64,000 nucleotides of DNA, from assembly GCA_002529455.1 (NCBI GenBank), contig NYMS01000003.1, positions 95,518 to 159,517 on the forward strand, in the 5' to 3' direction. This document shows positions 44,038-51,774 of the stretch, one piece after another. The notes beneath the pieces were generated by a model, which saw only the letters and a program-made list of their open reading frames with translations, had not been told where the DNA came from and did not search any database. This stretch comes from Glycomyces fuscus. GTDB taxonomy: Bacteria > Actinomycetota > Actinomycetes > Streptosporangiales > Streptosporangiaceae. Both the position numbers and the translations under genes were made by a program. Within the stretch, counting starts at the first letter, position 1. Each line of letters starts with the position of its first letter.

Positions 44038-44997
44038 TCACGCCACCAGGCGGGCGAACAGCCCGGGGTCGGCGTTTCCCCCCGAGACGACCGCGACCGT
44101 CTCCTGCGGGCGCCCGGACACCGTGGGCACACGGCCCGCCAGGACCGCGGCGGCGGCCAGGGCCCCGCTGGGCTCGGCGACCAGGCGCGCCCCGTGGGCG
44201 AGGGCGGAGACGGCGCGGGCGATCTCCTCCTCGGTCACGGTGACGACCTCGTCCAGACGGGCACGCAGGTGGGCGAAGGTCAGCTCGGACAGGCACACGC
44301 GCACCCCGTCGGCCATGGTGCGGTGGGTGCGCTCGGGCGGCCAGGAGACCAGTGCGCCGGTGCGCAGGCTCTCGGCGGCGTCGGCGGCCAGTTCGGGCTC
44401 CACTCCCACGACGCGGACGCGGTGGGGGCCGCGGGCGGCCAGCGCGGCGGTGGCCGCCCCCGAGGCCAGCCCGCCTCCGCCGACGGGCACGACGAGGGTC
44501 GCGACCTCGGGCGACTGCTCCAGGACCTCCAGCCCGACGGTGCCCTGGCCCGCGATGACGTGCGGGTCGTCGAAGGGCGGCACGAGGGCGAGCCCCTCCC
44601 CGTCCCGGAGGCCGCGGGCGGTGGTCTCCCGCTGTTCGGGGGCGACCATGACGATGCGGGCGCCGAGGGCGCGCATGCGGTCGACCTTGACCTCGGGCGC
44701 GCCCTCGGGGACGACGACGGTGCAGGGCACCCCGTACCGGGCGGCGGCGTGGGCGAGGGCCTGGCCGTGGTTGCCCGAGGAGTGGGTCACCACACCGCTC
44801 CGGCGCTGGGCGGGGTCGAGCAGGGCGACGGCGTTGGTGGCGCCGCGGAGCTTGAAGGCCCCGGTGGGCTGGAGGCTCTCGGGCTTGAGCAGGAACGGCG
44901 GGCCTCCGGCGGGGCCCGCCGTCAGCGGGGTGCGCACCACCTCCCCGCGCAGGCGCTCCTGTGCGGCGCGGACGTCGTCCACCGTGATCAGTTCCAT
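44038..44997 (-). CDS. threonine/serine dehydratase-like PLP enzyme
   Basis: A 319 aa fold-type II PLP enzyme. The PLP lysine is in PTGAFKLRGA, the substrate loop is SSGNHGQALAHAA, and the phosphate-binding tetraglycine loop is VPVGGGGLASG. There is no C-terminal ACT regulatory domain, so it resembles catabolic threonine dehydratase or serine racemase/hydroxyaspartate dehydratase rather than biosynthetic IlvA. It deaminates or racemises a hydroxy-amino acid. ATG 44997 begins at the conserved ITVDDVRAAQERL. Confidence 0.87.
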   Translation of the reverse strand: MELITVDDVRAAQERLRGEVVRTPLTAGPAGGPPFLLKPESLQPTGAFKLRGATNAVALLDPAQRRSGVVTHSSGNHGQALAHAAARYGVPCTVVVPEGAPEVKVDRMRALGARIVMVAPEQRETTARGLRDGEGLALVPPFDDPHVIAGQGTVGLEVLEQSPEVATLVVPVGGGGLASGAATAALAARGPHRVRVVGVEPELAADAAESLRTGALVSWPPERTHRTMADGVRVCLSELTFAHLRARLDEVVTVTEEEIARAVSALAHGARLVAEPSGALAAAAVLAGRVPTVSGRPQETVAVVSGGNADPGLFARLVA

Positions 44998-45155
44998 GCG
45001 CCCTCTATGCCCGGTCCGGGGCCCGCCACCCCTCCGGGACCGGGACGCGCCCGGCCGCACGGCCCTCCCGGAGGCGGGGGCGGCCCCGGCCGCCCGCCGG
45101 AGCCCGCGCCCCCGACGCGAACGGGCCCCGGCGCGTGCCGCCCCGGGCGCTGCGC

Positions 45156-45899
45156 CTACCCCTGTCGGGCGAGCCACTCGTCGAAGGTGGTCGGCGCGAG
45201 GTGCGCGCCCTCCCCCGGCAGCAGCACGTCCCCGGCCATCTCCGGCCCGAACGGCCCCGACCAGGTCGGGACGAGCCGCACCTTCCGGCCGCGCGCCTCG
45301 TGGGTGCGCCGGGCCATGTCGACGAGGTCCTGTGTCTCGGGGCCGGCGACGTCGCGGTAGCGTCCCCGGGGCCGGCCCACCGCCGTCTCCGCCAGGACGT
45401 CGGCGACGTCGGCCGGGGCGATCGGCTGGACGAGCAGCGGAGCGATGGCGGCGACACCGTCCCGTTCGGTCCAGCCGGCCACCATGGCGGCGAAGTCGTG
45501 GAACTGCGTGGCCCGCACGATGGTCCACGGCACGGGTCCCTCCGCCACCAGGCGCTCCTGCTCGCGTTTGCCCGCGTAGTGGGGGTTGCCCTCGACCCTG
45601 TCGATTCCGACGATCGACAACAGGACGTGGTGGCGGACGCCGGCCCTCTCCTCCGCGCCCAGCAGGTTGCGCGTGGTGGTGCCGAAGTAGGACACCGCCT
45701 CGGACCGGTCGGTGCCGGCGTGGTTGACGGCGTCGACGACCGCCTCCACCCCGCTGAGGGCCTCGTCGAGCCCCCGCCCGCTCACCAGGTCCGTACCGAG
45801 CGAGCGGCTGACGCGGACGACCTCGTGCCCGTCCCGCTCCAGGGCCGTGGCGGTCAGGGAACCGATGTTCCCGGTCGCTCCGGCGACGGCGATGCGCAT
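45156..45899 (-). CDS. NmrA-like NAD(P)-binding oxidoreductase
   Basis: A 247 aa atypical SDR: VAGATGNIGSLTATAL nucleotide loop at residues 5-20, HVLLSIVGIDRVEGNPHYAGKREQE (family Tyr/Lys region) and WTIVRATQFHDFAAMV. It belongs to the NmrA/SDR_a group that handles quinones, flavins or nucleotides. Divergent from an Rrf2 regulator with a shared operator-like repeat, indicating redox-responsive expression. Substrate unknown. Confidence 0.84.
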   Translation of the reverse strand: MRIAVAGATGNIGSLTATALERDGHEVVRVSRSLGTDLVSGRGLDEALSGVEAVVDAVNHAGTDRSEAVSYFGTTTRNLLGAEERAGVRHHVLLSIVGIDRVEGNPHYAGKREQERLVAEGPVPWTIVRATQFHDFAAMVAGWTERDGVAAIAPLLVQPIAPADVADVLAETAVGRPRGRYRDVAGPETQDLVDMARRTHEARGRKVRLVPTWSGPFGPEMAGDVLLPGEGAHLAPTTFDEWLARQG

Positions 45900-45944
45900 G
45901 ATGCTCTCCTCTGTCCGCTGCTCCGATGCCCACGGACACTATCT

Positions 45945-45961
45945 CGGACTTAATAGGTCCG
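45945..45961. promoter_or_regulatory. Rrf2-type inverted repeat
   Basis: CGGACTTAATAGGTCCG: 5-6 bp arms around an AT-rich centre, 26 bp before the Rrf2 start and 46 bp before the oxidoreductase start. AT-rich sequence with two further AATAGG/GATAGG copies follows (to 45978). Probably the shared operator. Confidence 0.62.
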
Positions 45962-45986
45962 CAATAGGTTCGATAGGATCGGTCGC

Positions 45987-46460
45987 ATGAAGTTGCCCGT
46001 GAGCACCGAATGGGTCCTGCACTGCGCCACGACGCTGGCACAGCTCGAACCGGGGGCCACCGCTTCGGCCGCCCAGTTCGCGGCCTACTTCGACCTCCCG
46101 GCGCCCTACCTCGCCAAGCAGTTGCAACCGCTGGTCAAGGCGGGCGTGCTCGCCGCGACGACCGGGCCCCGGGGCGGGTTCCGCCTCGCCCGCCCGGCGG
46201 CCGAGACGACGATGCTGCAGATCGTCGAGGCGGTCGACGGCGCGTCCTCGCCCTACGAGTGCCGCGAGATCCGCCGCCGGGGCCGGGGCGCGCTGCCGCC
46301 CGAGGACTGCCGGCACACCTGCGTGCTCGCCGCGAAGATGGCCGAGGCCCACGAGGCGTGGCGAAGCAGCCTCGCCGCGGTCTCCCTCGCCGACCTCGTC
46401 GCGACCCTGCCCGCCTCCGCCCCGGCCCGCACCCGCGCCCTCATCGCCGCCGCCCGTTGA
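45987..46460 (+). CDS. Rrf2 family transcriptional regulator
   Basis: A 157 aa Rrf2-type regulator. The winged helix is TASAAQFAAYFDLPAPYLAKQLQPLVKAGVLAATTGPRGGFRLARPA. Three cysteines in the effector segment (YECREIR, then EDCRHTC) sit where Rrf2 proteins such as NsrR and RsrR hold an Fe-S cluster, although the spacing (Cys-x17-Cys-x3-Cys) differs from IscR. It is therefore a candidate redox or nitric-oxide sensor, or a thiol-based one. Likely controls the divergent NmrA-like gene and itself. Confidence 0.87.
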   Translation: MKLPVSTEWVLHCATTLAQLEPGATASAAQFAAYFDLPAPYLAKQLQPLVKAGVLAATTGPRGGFRLARPAAETTMLQIVEAVDGASSPYECREIRRRGRGALPPEDCRHTCVLAAKMAEAHEAWRSSLAAVSLADLVATLPASAPARTRALIAAAR

Positions 46461-46559
46461 CCCCTGCCGGGGCGACGGCCCGCCGCCACCGGTTCCGGGC
46501 CCCGGTGCGGGCACTCCGGCTCCCGGGGTCCGGTTCCGGCGCCGGGGAGCCCCTCCCGT

Positions 46560-47828
46560 TCAGGCCGTGCTCGGGACCCTCCGGCCGCCCGCGCCGAAGT
46601 GGCGCGCCCCGGGGGCGAGCGCGGCGGCCCCCGGCGCCAGGAAGCAGAGGAGGGCGCACACGGCGAGGACGGCCTGCGCTCCGAAGGCCTGGGCCGCGGG
46701 GGCGATCAGGGCGAGTCCGACCGGGGCCAGGCCGTAGGAGAACAGGAAGTCCAGGGAGGAGACACGGGCGAGCTTGTCGGGCGCGACCTCGCGCTGGGCG
46801 GCGGTGAACCACGGGACGTTGAACAGCTCGATCCCGACTCCCGCCAGGGCGTAGGCGGCGAACACCGCCCACGGGCTGAGGGGGAACAGCAGGCTCAGCG
46901 GCGCGAAGCCGTACAGGGCCAGGCCCGCCAGCGCGGTCCAGCCCTGGGAGGAGGGGCGCCAGCGTCCGATCAGCAGCGCTCCGGCCAGGGCGCCGCCGGT
47001 GTAGGCGGTCAGCGCGCCGGCCAGCACCGCCTCGGTGCCGAACGCGTCGCGGCTGACCACCGGGAGCAGCACGCCCGTGGCCGAGTAGCCGGTGGCGATC
47101 ACCGCCGTCAGGGCGCCCAGGCCCGCGAGGAACCACGTGTGCCGCCGGGCCTCGCGCAGTCCGTCGCGGAAGTCGGCGGCCAGGGAGGGGCCGCGCGCCG
47201 GCACCGCCCGTGCGGTGGGTCCGGCGTCCCCCCTGGGCGGCGCCAGGGCGGCGACCGCCCAGAGCGCGGCGGTGACCAGGAGGAGGGCGTCCACGCCCAG
47301 GACCGTCGAGAGCAGCGCCGTCACCCCCGGGGCGACCAGGGTGGTGACCCGCACGGAGACGGTGAGCGCCGCGTTGGCGCGCTGGCGCCGCGGCTCGTCC
47401 ACGACCTCGGCGGTCAGCGCCTGGAAGGCGGGTCGGCAGGCTCCCTGGCCCGCGCCCACGACCGCCGCGGCGACGGCCGCGAGCGCGAGGGCGGAGGTCG
47501 TCACGCCCACGGCGACCAGTGGTGTGGCCGCCGCCGCGACGCCCCCGGCCCACAGCACCACCCCGCGGCGGGAGAACCGGTCGGCCAGCAGGCCGCCGAG
47601 CGGCAGGGAGAGGAGGAACCCGCCGGTACGGGTGGCCAGGAGCAGGCCGAGCCCCACGGCGGTGAGCGATCCGTCGAGGACGGCCAGGCCGAGGATGAAC
47701 GGCATGGCCCACGTGGCCAGCCCCGAGGCGGTGCTCCCCGACCACAGGCGCAGGAAGGCGGGGTCCGAGAGCACGTGTGCGCGCGGTGGGGACGTGGGCC
47801 CGGCGCCGGTCTGCTGGGGGTGGGCCAC
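46560..47828 (-). CDS. MFS exporter divergent from the metallophore-like operon
   Basis: A 422 aa major facilitator with about 12 membrane segments, of the enterobactin exporter EntS-like/MFS_3 type. LSDPAFLRLWSGSTASGLATWAMPFI is the typical first helix, GGLLADRFSRRGVVLWAGG is motif A and GACRPAFQALTAEVVDEPRRQRANA follows. GTG 47828 has GGAG six bases upstream; the frame extends to 47978 but that part is non-coding. It is divergent from the methyltransferase operon with a Fur/Zur-type box between them, so it probably exports the operon's product. That link is inference. Confidence 0.87.
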   Translation of the reverse strand: MAHPQQTGAGPTSPPRAHVLSDPAFLRLWSGSTASGLATWAMPFILGLAVLDGSLTAVGLGLLLATRTGGFLLSLPLGGLLADRFSRRGVVLWAGGVAAAATPLVAVGVTTSALALAAVAAAVVGAGQGACRPAFQALTAEVVDEPRRQRANAALTVSVRVTTLVAPGVTALLSTVLGVDALLLVTAALWAVAALAPPRGDAGPTARAVPARGPSLAADFRDGLREARRHTWFLAGLGALTAVIATGYSATGVLLPVVSRDAFGTEAVLAGALTAYTGGALAGALLIGRWRPSSQGWTALAGLALYGFAPLSLLFPLSPWAVFAAYALAGVGIELFNVPWFTAAQREVAPDKLARVSSLDFLFSYGLAPVGLALIAPAAQAFGAQAVLAVCALLCFLAPGAAALAPGARHFGAGGRRVPSTA

Positions 47829-47904
47829 GGTCTCTCCACGTCCTCTCCGCGGGTGGTCACCGGCGAGGTGCGCCGGAGCCGCCCCCTCCGGGGCGTGTCC
47901 GTCG

Positions 47905-47936
47905 GGCGCCCGCCCGCCGCGCGGCGGGCGGGCGCC
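47905..47936. repeat. perfect 32 bp GC palindrome
   Basis: GGCGCCCGCCCGCCGC followed immediately by its exact reverse complement, with no spacer. It lies in the leader of the MFS gene, 77 bp from its start and about 37 bp from the Fur/Zur-type box. It could be a transcript hairpin (attenuator or stop for antisense readthrough) or a cruciform. Confidence 0.7.
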
Positions 47937-47972
47937 GGGCACACCCGGGGGCACGAACCCCGGTCCCACTAA

Positions 47973-47987
47973 TGACAATGGTTATCG
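47973..47987. promoter_or_regulatory. Fur/Zur-type box between exporter and biosynthetic operon
   Basis: TGACAATGGTTATCG fits the 7-1-7 Fur-family consensus TGATAATNATTATCA at 12 of 14 defined positions, in an AT-rich patch (aatgacaatggttatcgttt) that stands out in this GC-rich genome. It is placed to repress both the MFS gene (minus) and the methyltransferase operon (plus) when metal is sufficient. Iron or zinc specificity cannot be told from this site. Confidence 0.72.
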
Positions 47988-48083
47988 TTTTATCTACAAT
48001 AGCGCACGGACTCCGGCTCCCAGAACCTCCGGCGCTCCCCGTTGGTGTCCCGCGTCACTCCCCGCCCCCTTGGAAGGACAACC

Positions 48084-48806
48084 GTGGACCGCTCCCTCGT
48101 GGACCGACTCCCCCCGCCCCTGCCCGCCGAACAGATCCTCGCCGTCAACCCGCCGAGGAAGGACCTGCACACCACCCGCTCCTACACGTGGAACGGCTGG
48201 GAGTTCGAGGTACCGCCCGGCGTCTTCCTCCCCGGCGGGACCAGCAGGATGATCCACCAGCGCATCCTGGACGACGACATCGACGTGCGCGGACGGCGCT
48301 ACGCCGCCATGGGTGTGGGCCTGGGCGTGGAGGCCGTCGCCGCCGGCCTGCGCGGCGCCGACCGGGTCTACGCCGCCGACGTCCACGCCCCCAGCGTCGA
48401 GACCGCCGCCCGCAACTTCGCGCGCCTGCTGGACGGGCGCACCGCCACCGAACTCGTCCCGGTGACCGGTGACATGTTCGAGGGCTTTCCCGACGGGGCC
48501 GGCGTCGACGTGGTCACCTTCAACCCGCCCGCGGTCAGCCAACCGGTCAGCGCCGACCCCGACGTCGTGCGCAACGTGTGCGTGGGCGCGCCGATCACGG
48601 AGAGGTTCTTCACCCAGCTCAGCGAGCGCCCGCTCCTGGCCCCCGGCGCGGAGGTCTTCCTCATCGTCTCCAACACCGCCGACCTGCGCCGCATCGTCGG
48701 GCACGCGGAGGCCTGCGGCTTCCGGGCCGGGGTGCACCACCGGCACGACTGGGGCGACGGGGTCCTGACCTACCTGTTCCGCTTCCGGGAAGGCGCGCGG
48801 AGATGA
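48084..48806 (+). CDS. class I SAM-dependent methyltransferase (metallophore-like operon, gene 1)
   Basis: A 240 aa Rossmann methyltransferase. The SAM loop is AMGVGLGVEAVAAGLRGADRVYAADVH (near residues 72-98), and VDVVTFNPPAVSQP near residue 147 is an NPP[Y/A] motif of the HemK/N-methyltransferase type. The N-terminal 50 residues (TTRSYTWNGWEFEVPPGVFLPGGTSRM) resemble those of PrmC-like enzymes that methylate amides or amines. GTG 48084 has GGAAGGAC. The stop overlaps the next gene by 4 bp. Probably methylates an amino or imino group of the operon product; the substrate is unknown. Confidence 0.82.
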   Translation: MDRSLVDRLPPPLPAEQILAVNPPRKDLHTTRSYTWNGWEFEVPPGVFLPGGTSRMIHQRILDDDIDVRGRRYAAMGVGLGVEAVAAGLRGADRVYAADVHAPSVETAARNFARLLDGRTATELVPVTGDMFEGFPDGAGVDVVTFNPPAVSQPVSADPDVVRNVCVGAPITERFFTQLSERPLLAPGAEVFLIVSNTADLRRIVGHAEACGFRAGVHHRHDWGDGVLTYLFRFREGARR

Positions 48807-49594
48807 CCCTCGACGACCTCTTCCGCGACACCGCCGGCCAGGTCGGCGACACCGTGGCCACCAGCGTCTTCTGGCTCCACCACGGCACCCGCCTGGCCGG
48901 GGGCGACACCACCTACCTCAACCACTACGTCGCCGTCCGCGTCGGCGGGGCCTTCGGGGCCTGCGCCTTCGAGGACGGGCAGATCACACCGGACCTGTGC
49001 CGCGAGGCCTCGGGGGCCCCGCTGGCCGAACTGCTGGCCGACGGCCCCCTCCCCCTGCGGGTGGCCGCCCTGGACGCCCACCTCGCCCACACCGCGCCGC
49101 ACCGCGAGGACCCCCGGGCCGAGCCGGTCACCCTGCCGGCCGGGACGCCCGAACGGCGCGCGCGGGCCCGGGACGCCGCCGTCGCCTCCCTCGTCCCCAT
49201 CACCGAGGGCGCGCGGATCGCGCTGATCGGCGTCGTCAACCCCCTCGTGGCCGCCATCCGCGAACGCGGCGGCGAGTGCCTGCCCTGCGACCTCAACCTG
49301 CGTACCACCCGCTGGGGCGACCCCGTGGCGGAGTCCATGGAGGAGGTCGTCGACGCGGCCGACGCCGTCGTGGCCACCGGCATGACCCTCGGCAACGGCA
49401 CCTTCGACCCGCTCCTGTCGCGGTGCCGCGAACGCGGTGTCCCCCTGTACGTCTACGCCCAGAGCGCGAGCGCGGTGGCGCGCGCCTTCCTCGGCCGCGG
49501 AGTCGACGGAGTCTCCGCCGAGCCCTTCCCCTTCTCCCAGTTCAGCGCCGACCCCACGAGGCTCTACCGCTACCGGGCGACCGCGGCGGCCTGA
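48803..49594 (+). CDS. DUF364 Rossmann-like protein (operon gene 2)
   Basis: A 263 aa protein in ATGA overlap with the methyltransferase. The N-terminal part (TSVFWLHHGTRLAGGDTTYLNHYVAVRVGGAFGACAFE) and the C-terminal Rossmann-like half (GARIALIGVVNPLVAAIRERGGECLPCDLNLRTTRWGDP, DAVVATGMTLGNGTFDPLLSRC) match DUF364, described as a putative heavy-metal-chelation domain and found beside metal transporters. No catalytic mechanism is established. Cys and His residues (HH at about 25, CDL near 162) could be ligands. By context it takes part in making or loading a metal-binding small molecule. Confidence 0.75.
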   Translation: MTLDDLFRDTAGQVGDTVATSVFWLHHGTRLAGGDTTYLNHYVAVRVGGAFGACAFEDGQITPDLCREASGAPLAELLADGPLPLRVAALDAHLAHTAPHREDPRAEPVTLPAGTPERRARARDAAVASLVPITEGARIALIGVVNPLVAAIRERGGECLPCDLNLRTTRWGDPVAESMEEVVDAADAVVATGMTLGNGTFDPLLSRCRERGVPLYVYAQSASAVARAFLGRGVDGVSAEPFPFSQFSADPTRLYRYRATAAA

Positions 49595-49617
49595 ACACCC
49601 GCGACCTCCTCCCCGGC

Positions 49618-49655
49618 CGGGCGCGTGCACCGTCGCGTTCCGATGCACGCGCCCG
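49618..49655 (+). promoter_or_regulatory. intercistronic hairpin
   Basis: CGGGCGCGTGCA (49618-49629) pairs perfectly over 12 bp with TGCACGCGCCCG (49644-49655), loop 14 nt. It lies 24 bp after the DUF364 stop and 28 bp before the PLP gene. No U-tract, so partial termination or mRNA processing is likelier than a full stop. Confidence 0.65.
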
Positions 49656-49682
49656 CCCCAGCCACCAGTAAGGAGAACGACC

Positions 49683-50705
49683 GTGGACGAGCACGTCTCC
49701 GACGCGATCGGCCGTCCCGACCTCATCGACCTGGGCGGCGGCCTGCTGTGCCTGCGGTTCGAGACCCTCAAGGCGCTCTCGGCCCTGGCCGCCGTCCGCC
49801 ACCTCGTCGAGACCGGTGCCGTCCGTCCCGGCGACACCGTGGTGGACAGCTCCAGCGGCGTCTACGCGCACGCGCTGGCACTGGCCTGCCACCGGTACGG
49901 GCTGCGCTGCCACATCATCGGTTCCACCACCGTGGACCGCACCCTGCGCGCACAGCTGGAGATCCTGGGCGTCCGCCTGGAGCAGATGGAGCCCAGTGAC
50001 GACCTGCGCCTGGACCAGAACCGCCGGGTACACCGCGTCCGGGAGGTCCTGGCCGCCCACCCGGACCACTACTGGATGCGCCAGTACCACGACCCCGTCC
50101 ACTACCTGGGCTACCGCGAGGTCGCCGAGACGATCCGCCGGGAGACGGGAGGCGGGGACCTCACCCTCGTGGGAGGGGTGGGGACCGGCGTGTCCACCGG
50201 TGCGCTGGGCACCTACCTGCGCGGGGCCGGACCAGGGACCCGCCTGGTGGGGGTGCAGCCCTTCGGGAGCGTCACCTTCGCCGGCGACGGCGTACCCGAC
50301 CGGGACATCATCATCGCGGGGATCGGCAGCGCCATCCCCTTCGGCAACGTCGACCACACCCTCTACGACACCGTGCACTGGACCGGTTTCACGGCGGCCC
50401 TGGCCGGATCGGTCGACCTGCTCCGGCGGCACGCCGTGTTCGCGGGGCTCTCCAGCGGCGCCGCCTACCTGGCGGCCCGGTGGGAACTGGGCCTCTCCCC
50501 CGGCCGGACGGTGGTGTTCGTCGCGGCCGACACCGGCCACCGCTACACCGACTCGGTGTTCGCGCGCCACCGGGAGGCCGAGGCGGTGGAGGACCTCAAA
50601 CCGCTGGACGTCGCCGACACCTCCGAGCTCCGCCTGCCCTGGGCGCGCATGGAGTGGCGCCGGGCCGGGGCGCCGCGGCAGGCGGAGTTCGACCGCACGG
50701 CCTGA
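49683..50705 (+). CDS. cysteine synthase-fold PLP enzyme with altered substrate loop (operon gene 3)
   Basis: A 340 aa fold-type II PLP enzyme. The PLP lysine is Lys30 in RFETLKALSAL, where cysteine synthases have KDR. The usual TSGNT substrate-carboxylate loop reads SSSGVY (56-61), and the PLP phosphate loop is GGVGTGVSTG. Compared with CysK or SbnA, the N-terminus is short and the asparagine of the loop is missing, so O-acetylserine chemistry cannot be assumed. GTG 49683 has AAGGAG. Likely catalyses a beta-replacement or elimination giving a metallophore building block, as SbnA does in staphyloferrin B; that is inference. Confidence 0.8.
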   Translation: MDEHVSDAIGRPDLIDLGGGLLCLRFETLKALSALAAVRHLVETGAVRPGDTVVDSSSGVYAHALALACHRYGLRCHIIGSTTVDRTLRAQLEILGVRLEQMEPSDDLRLDQNRRVHRVREVLAAHPDHYWMRQYHDPVHYLGYREVAETIRRETGGGDLTLVGGVGTGVSTGALGTYLRGAGPGTRLVGVQPFGSVTFAGDGVPDRDIIIAGIGSAIPFGNVDHTLYDTVHWTGFTAALAGSVDLLRRHAVFAGLSSGAAYLAARWELGLSPGRTVVFVAADTGHRYTDSVFARHREAEAVEDLKPLDVADTSELRLPWARMEWRRAGAPRQAEFDRTA

Positions 50706-50712
50706 GCCGGAC

Positions 50713-50748
50713 GCGCGGGCGCGGACCGGCGGGGGTCCGCGCCCGCGC
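50713..50748. terminator. bidirectional terminator
   Basis: A 15 bp perfect stem, GCGCGGGCGCGGACC (50713-50727) with GGTCCGCGCCCGCGC (50734-50748), 6 nt loop. It lies between the convergent stops of the PLP enzyme and the substrate-binding protein and can serve both operons. Confidence 0.82.
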
Positions 50749-50772
50749 GGGGCCGCCGCCGGGCCGGCCCCG

Positions 50773-51774
50773 CTACGACCGCAGTCCGCGCAGGTACTCG
50801 GCGAAGCCCTCCAGCCCGTCGATGTTGCGCGGGCTGGAGATGCCCTCGTTGTAGTCGAGGACGTAGAAGTTGTCGTCGCGCACGGCGGGCAGGTCCGCCG
50901 TGGCCTCGAACTCCCTCAGGAACTCCATTTTGTCCTCGGCGGGCTGGTCCCCGTAGTCGAAGATGATGATCACCTCCGGCTCGGCCTCCACCACGGCCTC
51001 CCAGCTCACCTGGGTCCACCGCTCCTCCAGGTCGCCGAAGACGTTCTCGCCGCCCGCGAAGCGGATGATGTCGTTGGCGGGGACCTGGCTGGCCGCGGTG
51101 AAGGGCTGGTCGGTTCCCGAGTCGTAGAGGAAGACCGACACGGGGTCGCCCTCGGGGACCTGCTCGCGGACGGCCTCCACCCGGGCCCGGTAGTCGGCCA
51201 CGAGCTCCCCGGCCCGCTCCTGCACGCCGAAGATCCCTCCCAGCCGCTCCAGGTCGGTGTACAGGCCCTCGAAGGGGGTGACCTGTTCGGGATGGTCGGG
51301 GTAGTTGTAGCAGGACTCCGTGTGCATGAAGCTCTGGATGCCCAGCCCGTCGAGGATCTCGGGGGTGATCCCGCGTTCGTCGCTGAAGCCGGACTGCCAG
51401 CCGGCGACCACGAGGTCGGCCCCCGCGTCCACCACCAGTTCGCGGTTGAGCAGGTCGTCTCCGAGGAACTCCACCTTCTCGTACTCGGCGGCCCACGGGG
51501 ACTCGGACACCGGCGGGTTGGCCGGCGGCATCACGTACCCCAGGACGTGGTCGGTCAGGCCGAGCGCGAACATCTTGTCGGCGCTCCCGCCCTCGTAGAC
51601 CACGGCGCGCCGGGGCGTCGTGTACTCGACCTCCTCCCCACACCGGTTGACCGTGACGGTGGCGGCCGCGGCGTCCCCGCCGCCCTCCACCCGGGCTCCG
51701 CAGCCCGCGGCCAGCAGGGCCAGGGCGCCCAGGGCTGCGGCCGCGCGCCTGGGGCGGCGGTGTTCGTGACTCAT
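50773..51774 (-). CDS. ABC importer substrate-binding lipoprotein
   Basis: A 333 aa lipoprotein (LALLAAGCG, lipidated Cys25) of the periplasmic-binding class III (FepB/BtuF/FhuD) fold. RRAVVYEGGSADKMFALGLTDHVLGYV is the first Rossmann strand region and EVIIIFDYG ends the second lobe; a long helix joins the lobes. The class binds ferric siderophores, haem, corrinoids and similar chelates. Translation is coupled to the ATPase gene by a 4 bp ATGA overlap. It is the last gene of a permease-ATPase-binding protein operon, and the Fur box upstream makes a metal chelate the likely cargo. Proposed F420-0 transporters also have this fold, so the ligand is unproven. Confidence 0.88.
   Translation of the reverse strand: MSHEHRRPRRAAAALGALALLAAGCGARVEGGGDAAAATVTVNRCGEEVEYTTPRRAVVYEGGSADKMFALGLTDHVLGYVMPPANPPVSESPWAAEYEKVEFLGDDLLNRELVVDAGADLVVAGWQSGFSDERGITPEILDGLGIQSFMHTESCYNYPDHPEQVTPFEGLYTDLERLGGIFGVQERAGELVADYRARVEAVREQVPEGDPVSVFLYDSGTDQPFTAASQVPANDIIRFAGGENVFGDLEERWTQVSWEAVVEAEPEVIIIFDYGDQPAEDKMEFLREFEATADLPAVRDDNFYVLDYNEGISSPRNIDGLEGFAEYLRGLRS

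Noticed and set aside
44038..44997. Counting the threonine dehydratase-like gene as part of the metallophore-like locus
   Set aside because: It is separated by the Rrf2 pair, has no metal box and has ordinary fold-type II motifs.
48042..48083. Upstream ATG extension of the methyltransferase
   Set aside because: It would add 14 residues without a ribosome site; GTG 48084 has GGAAGGAC at ideal spacing.
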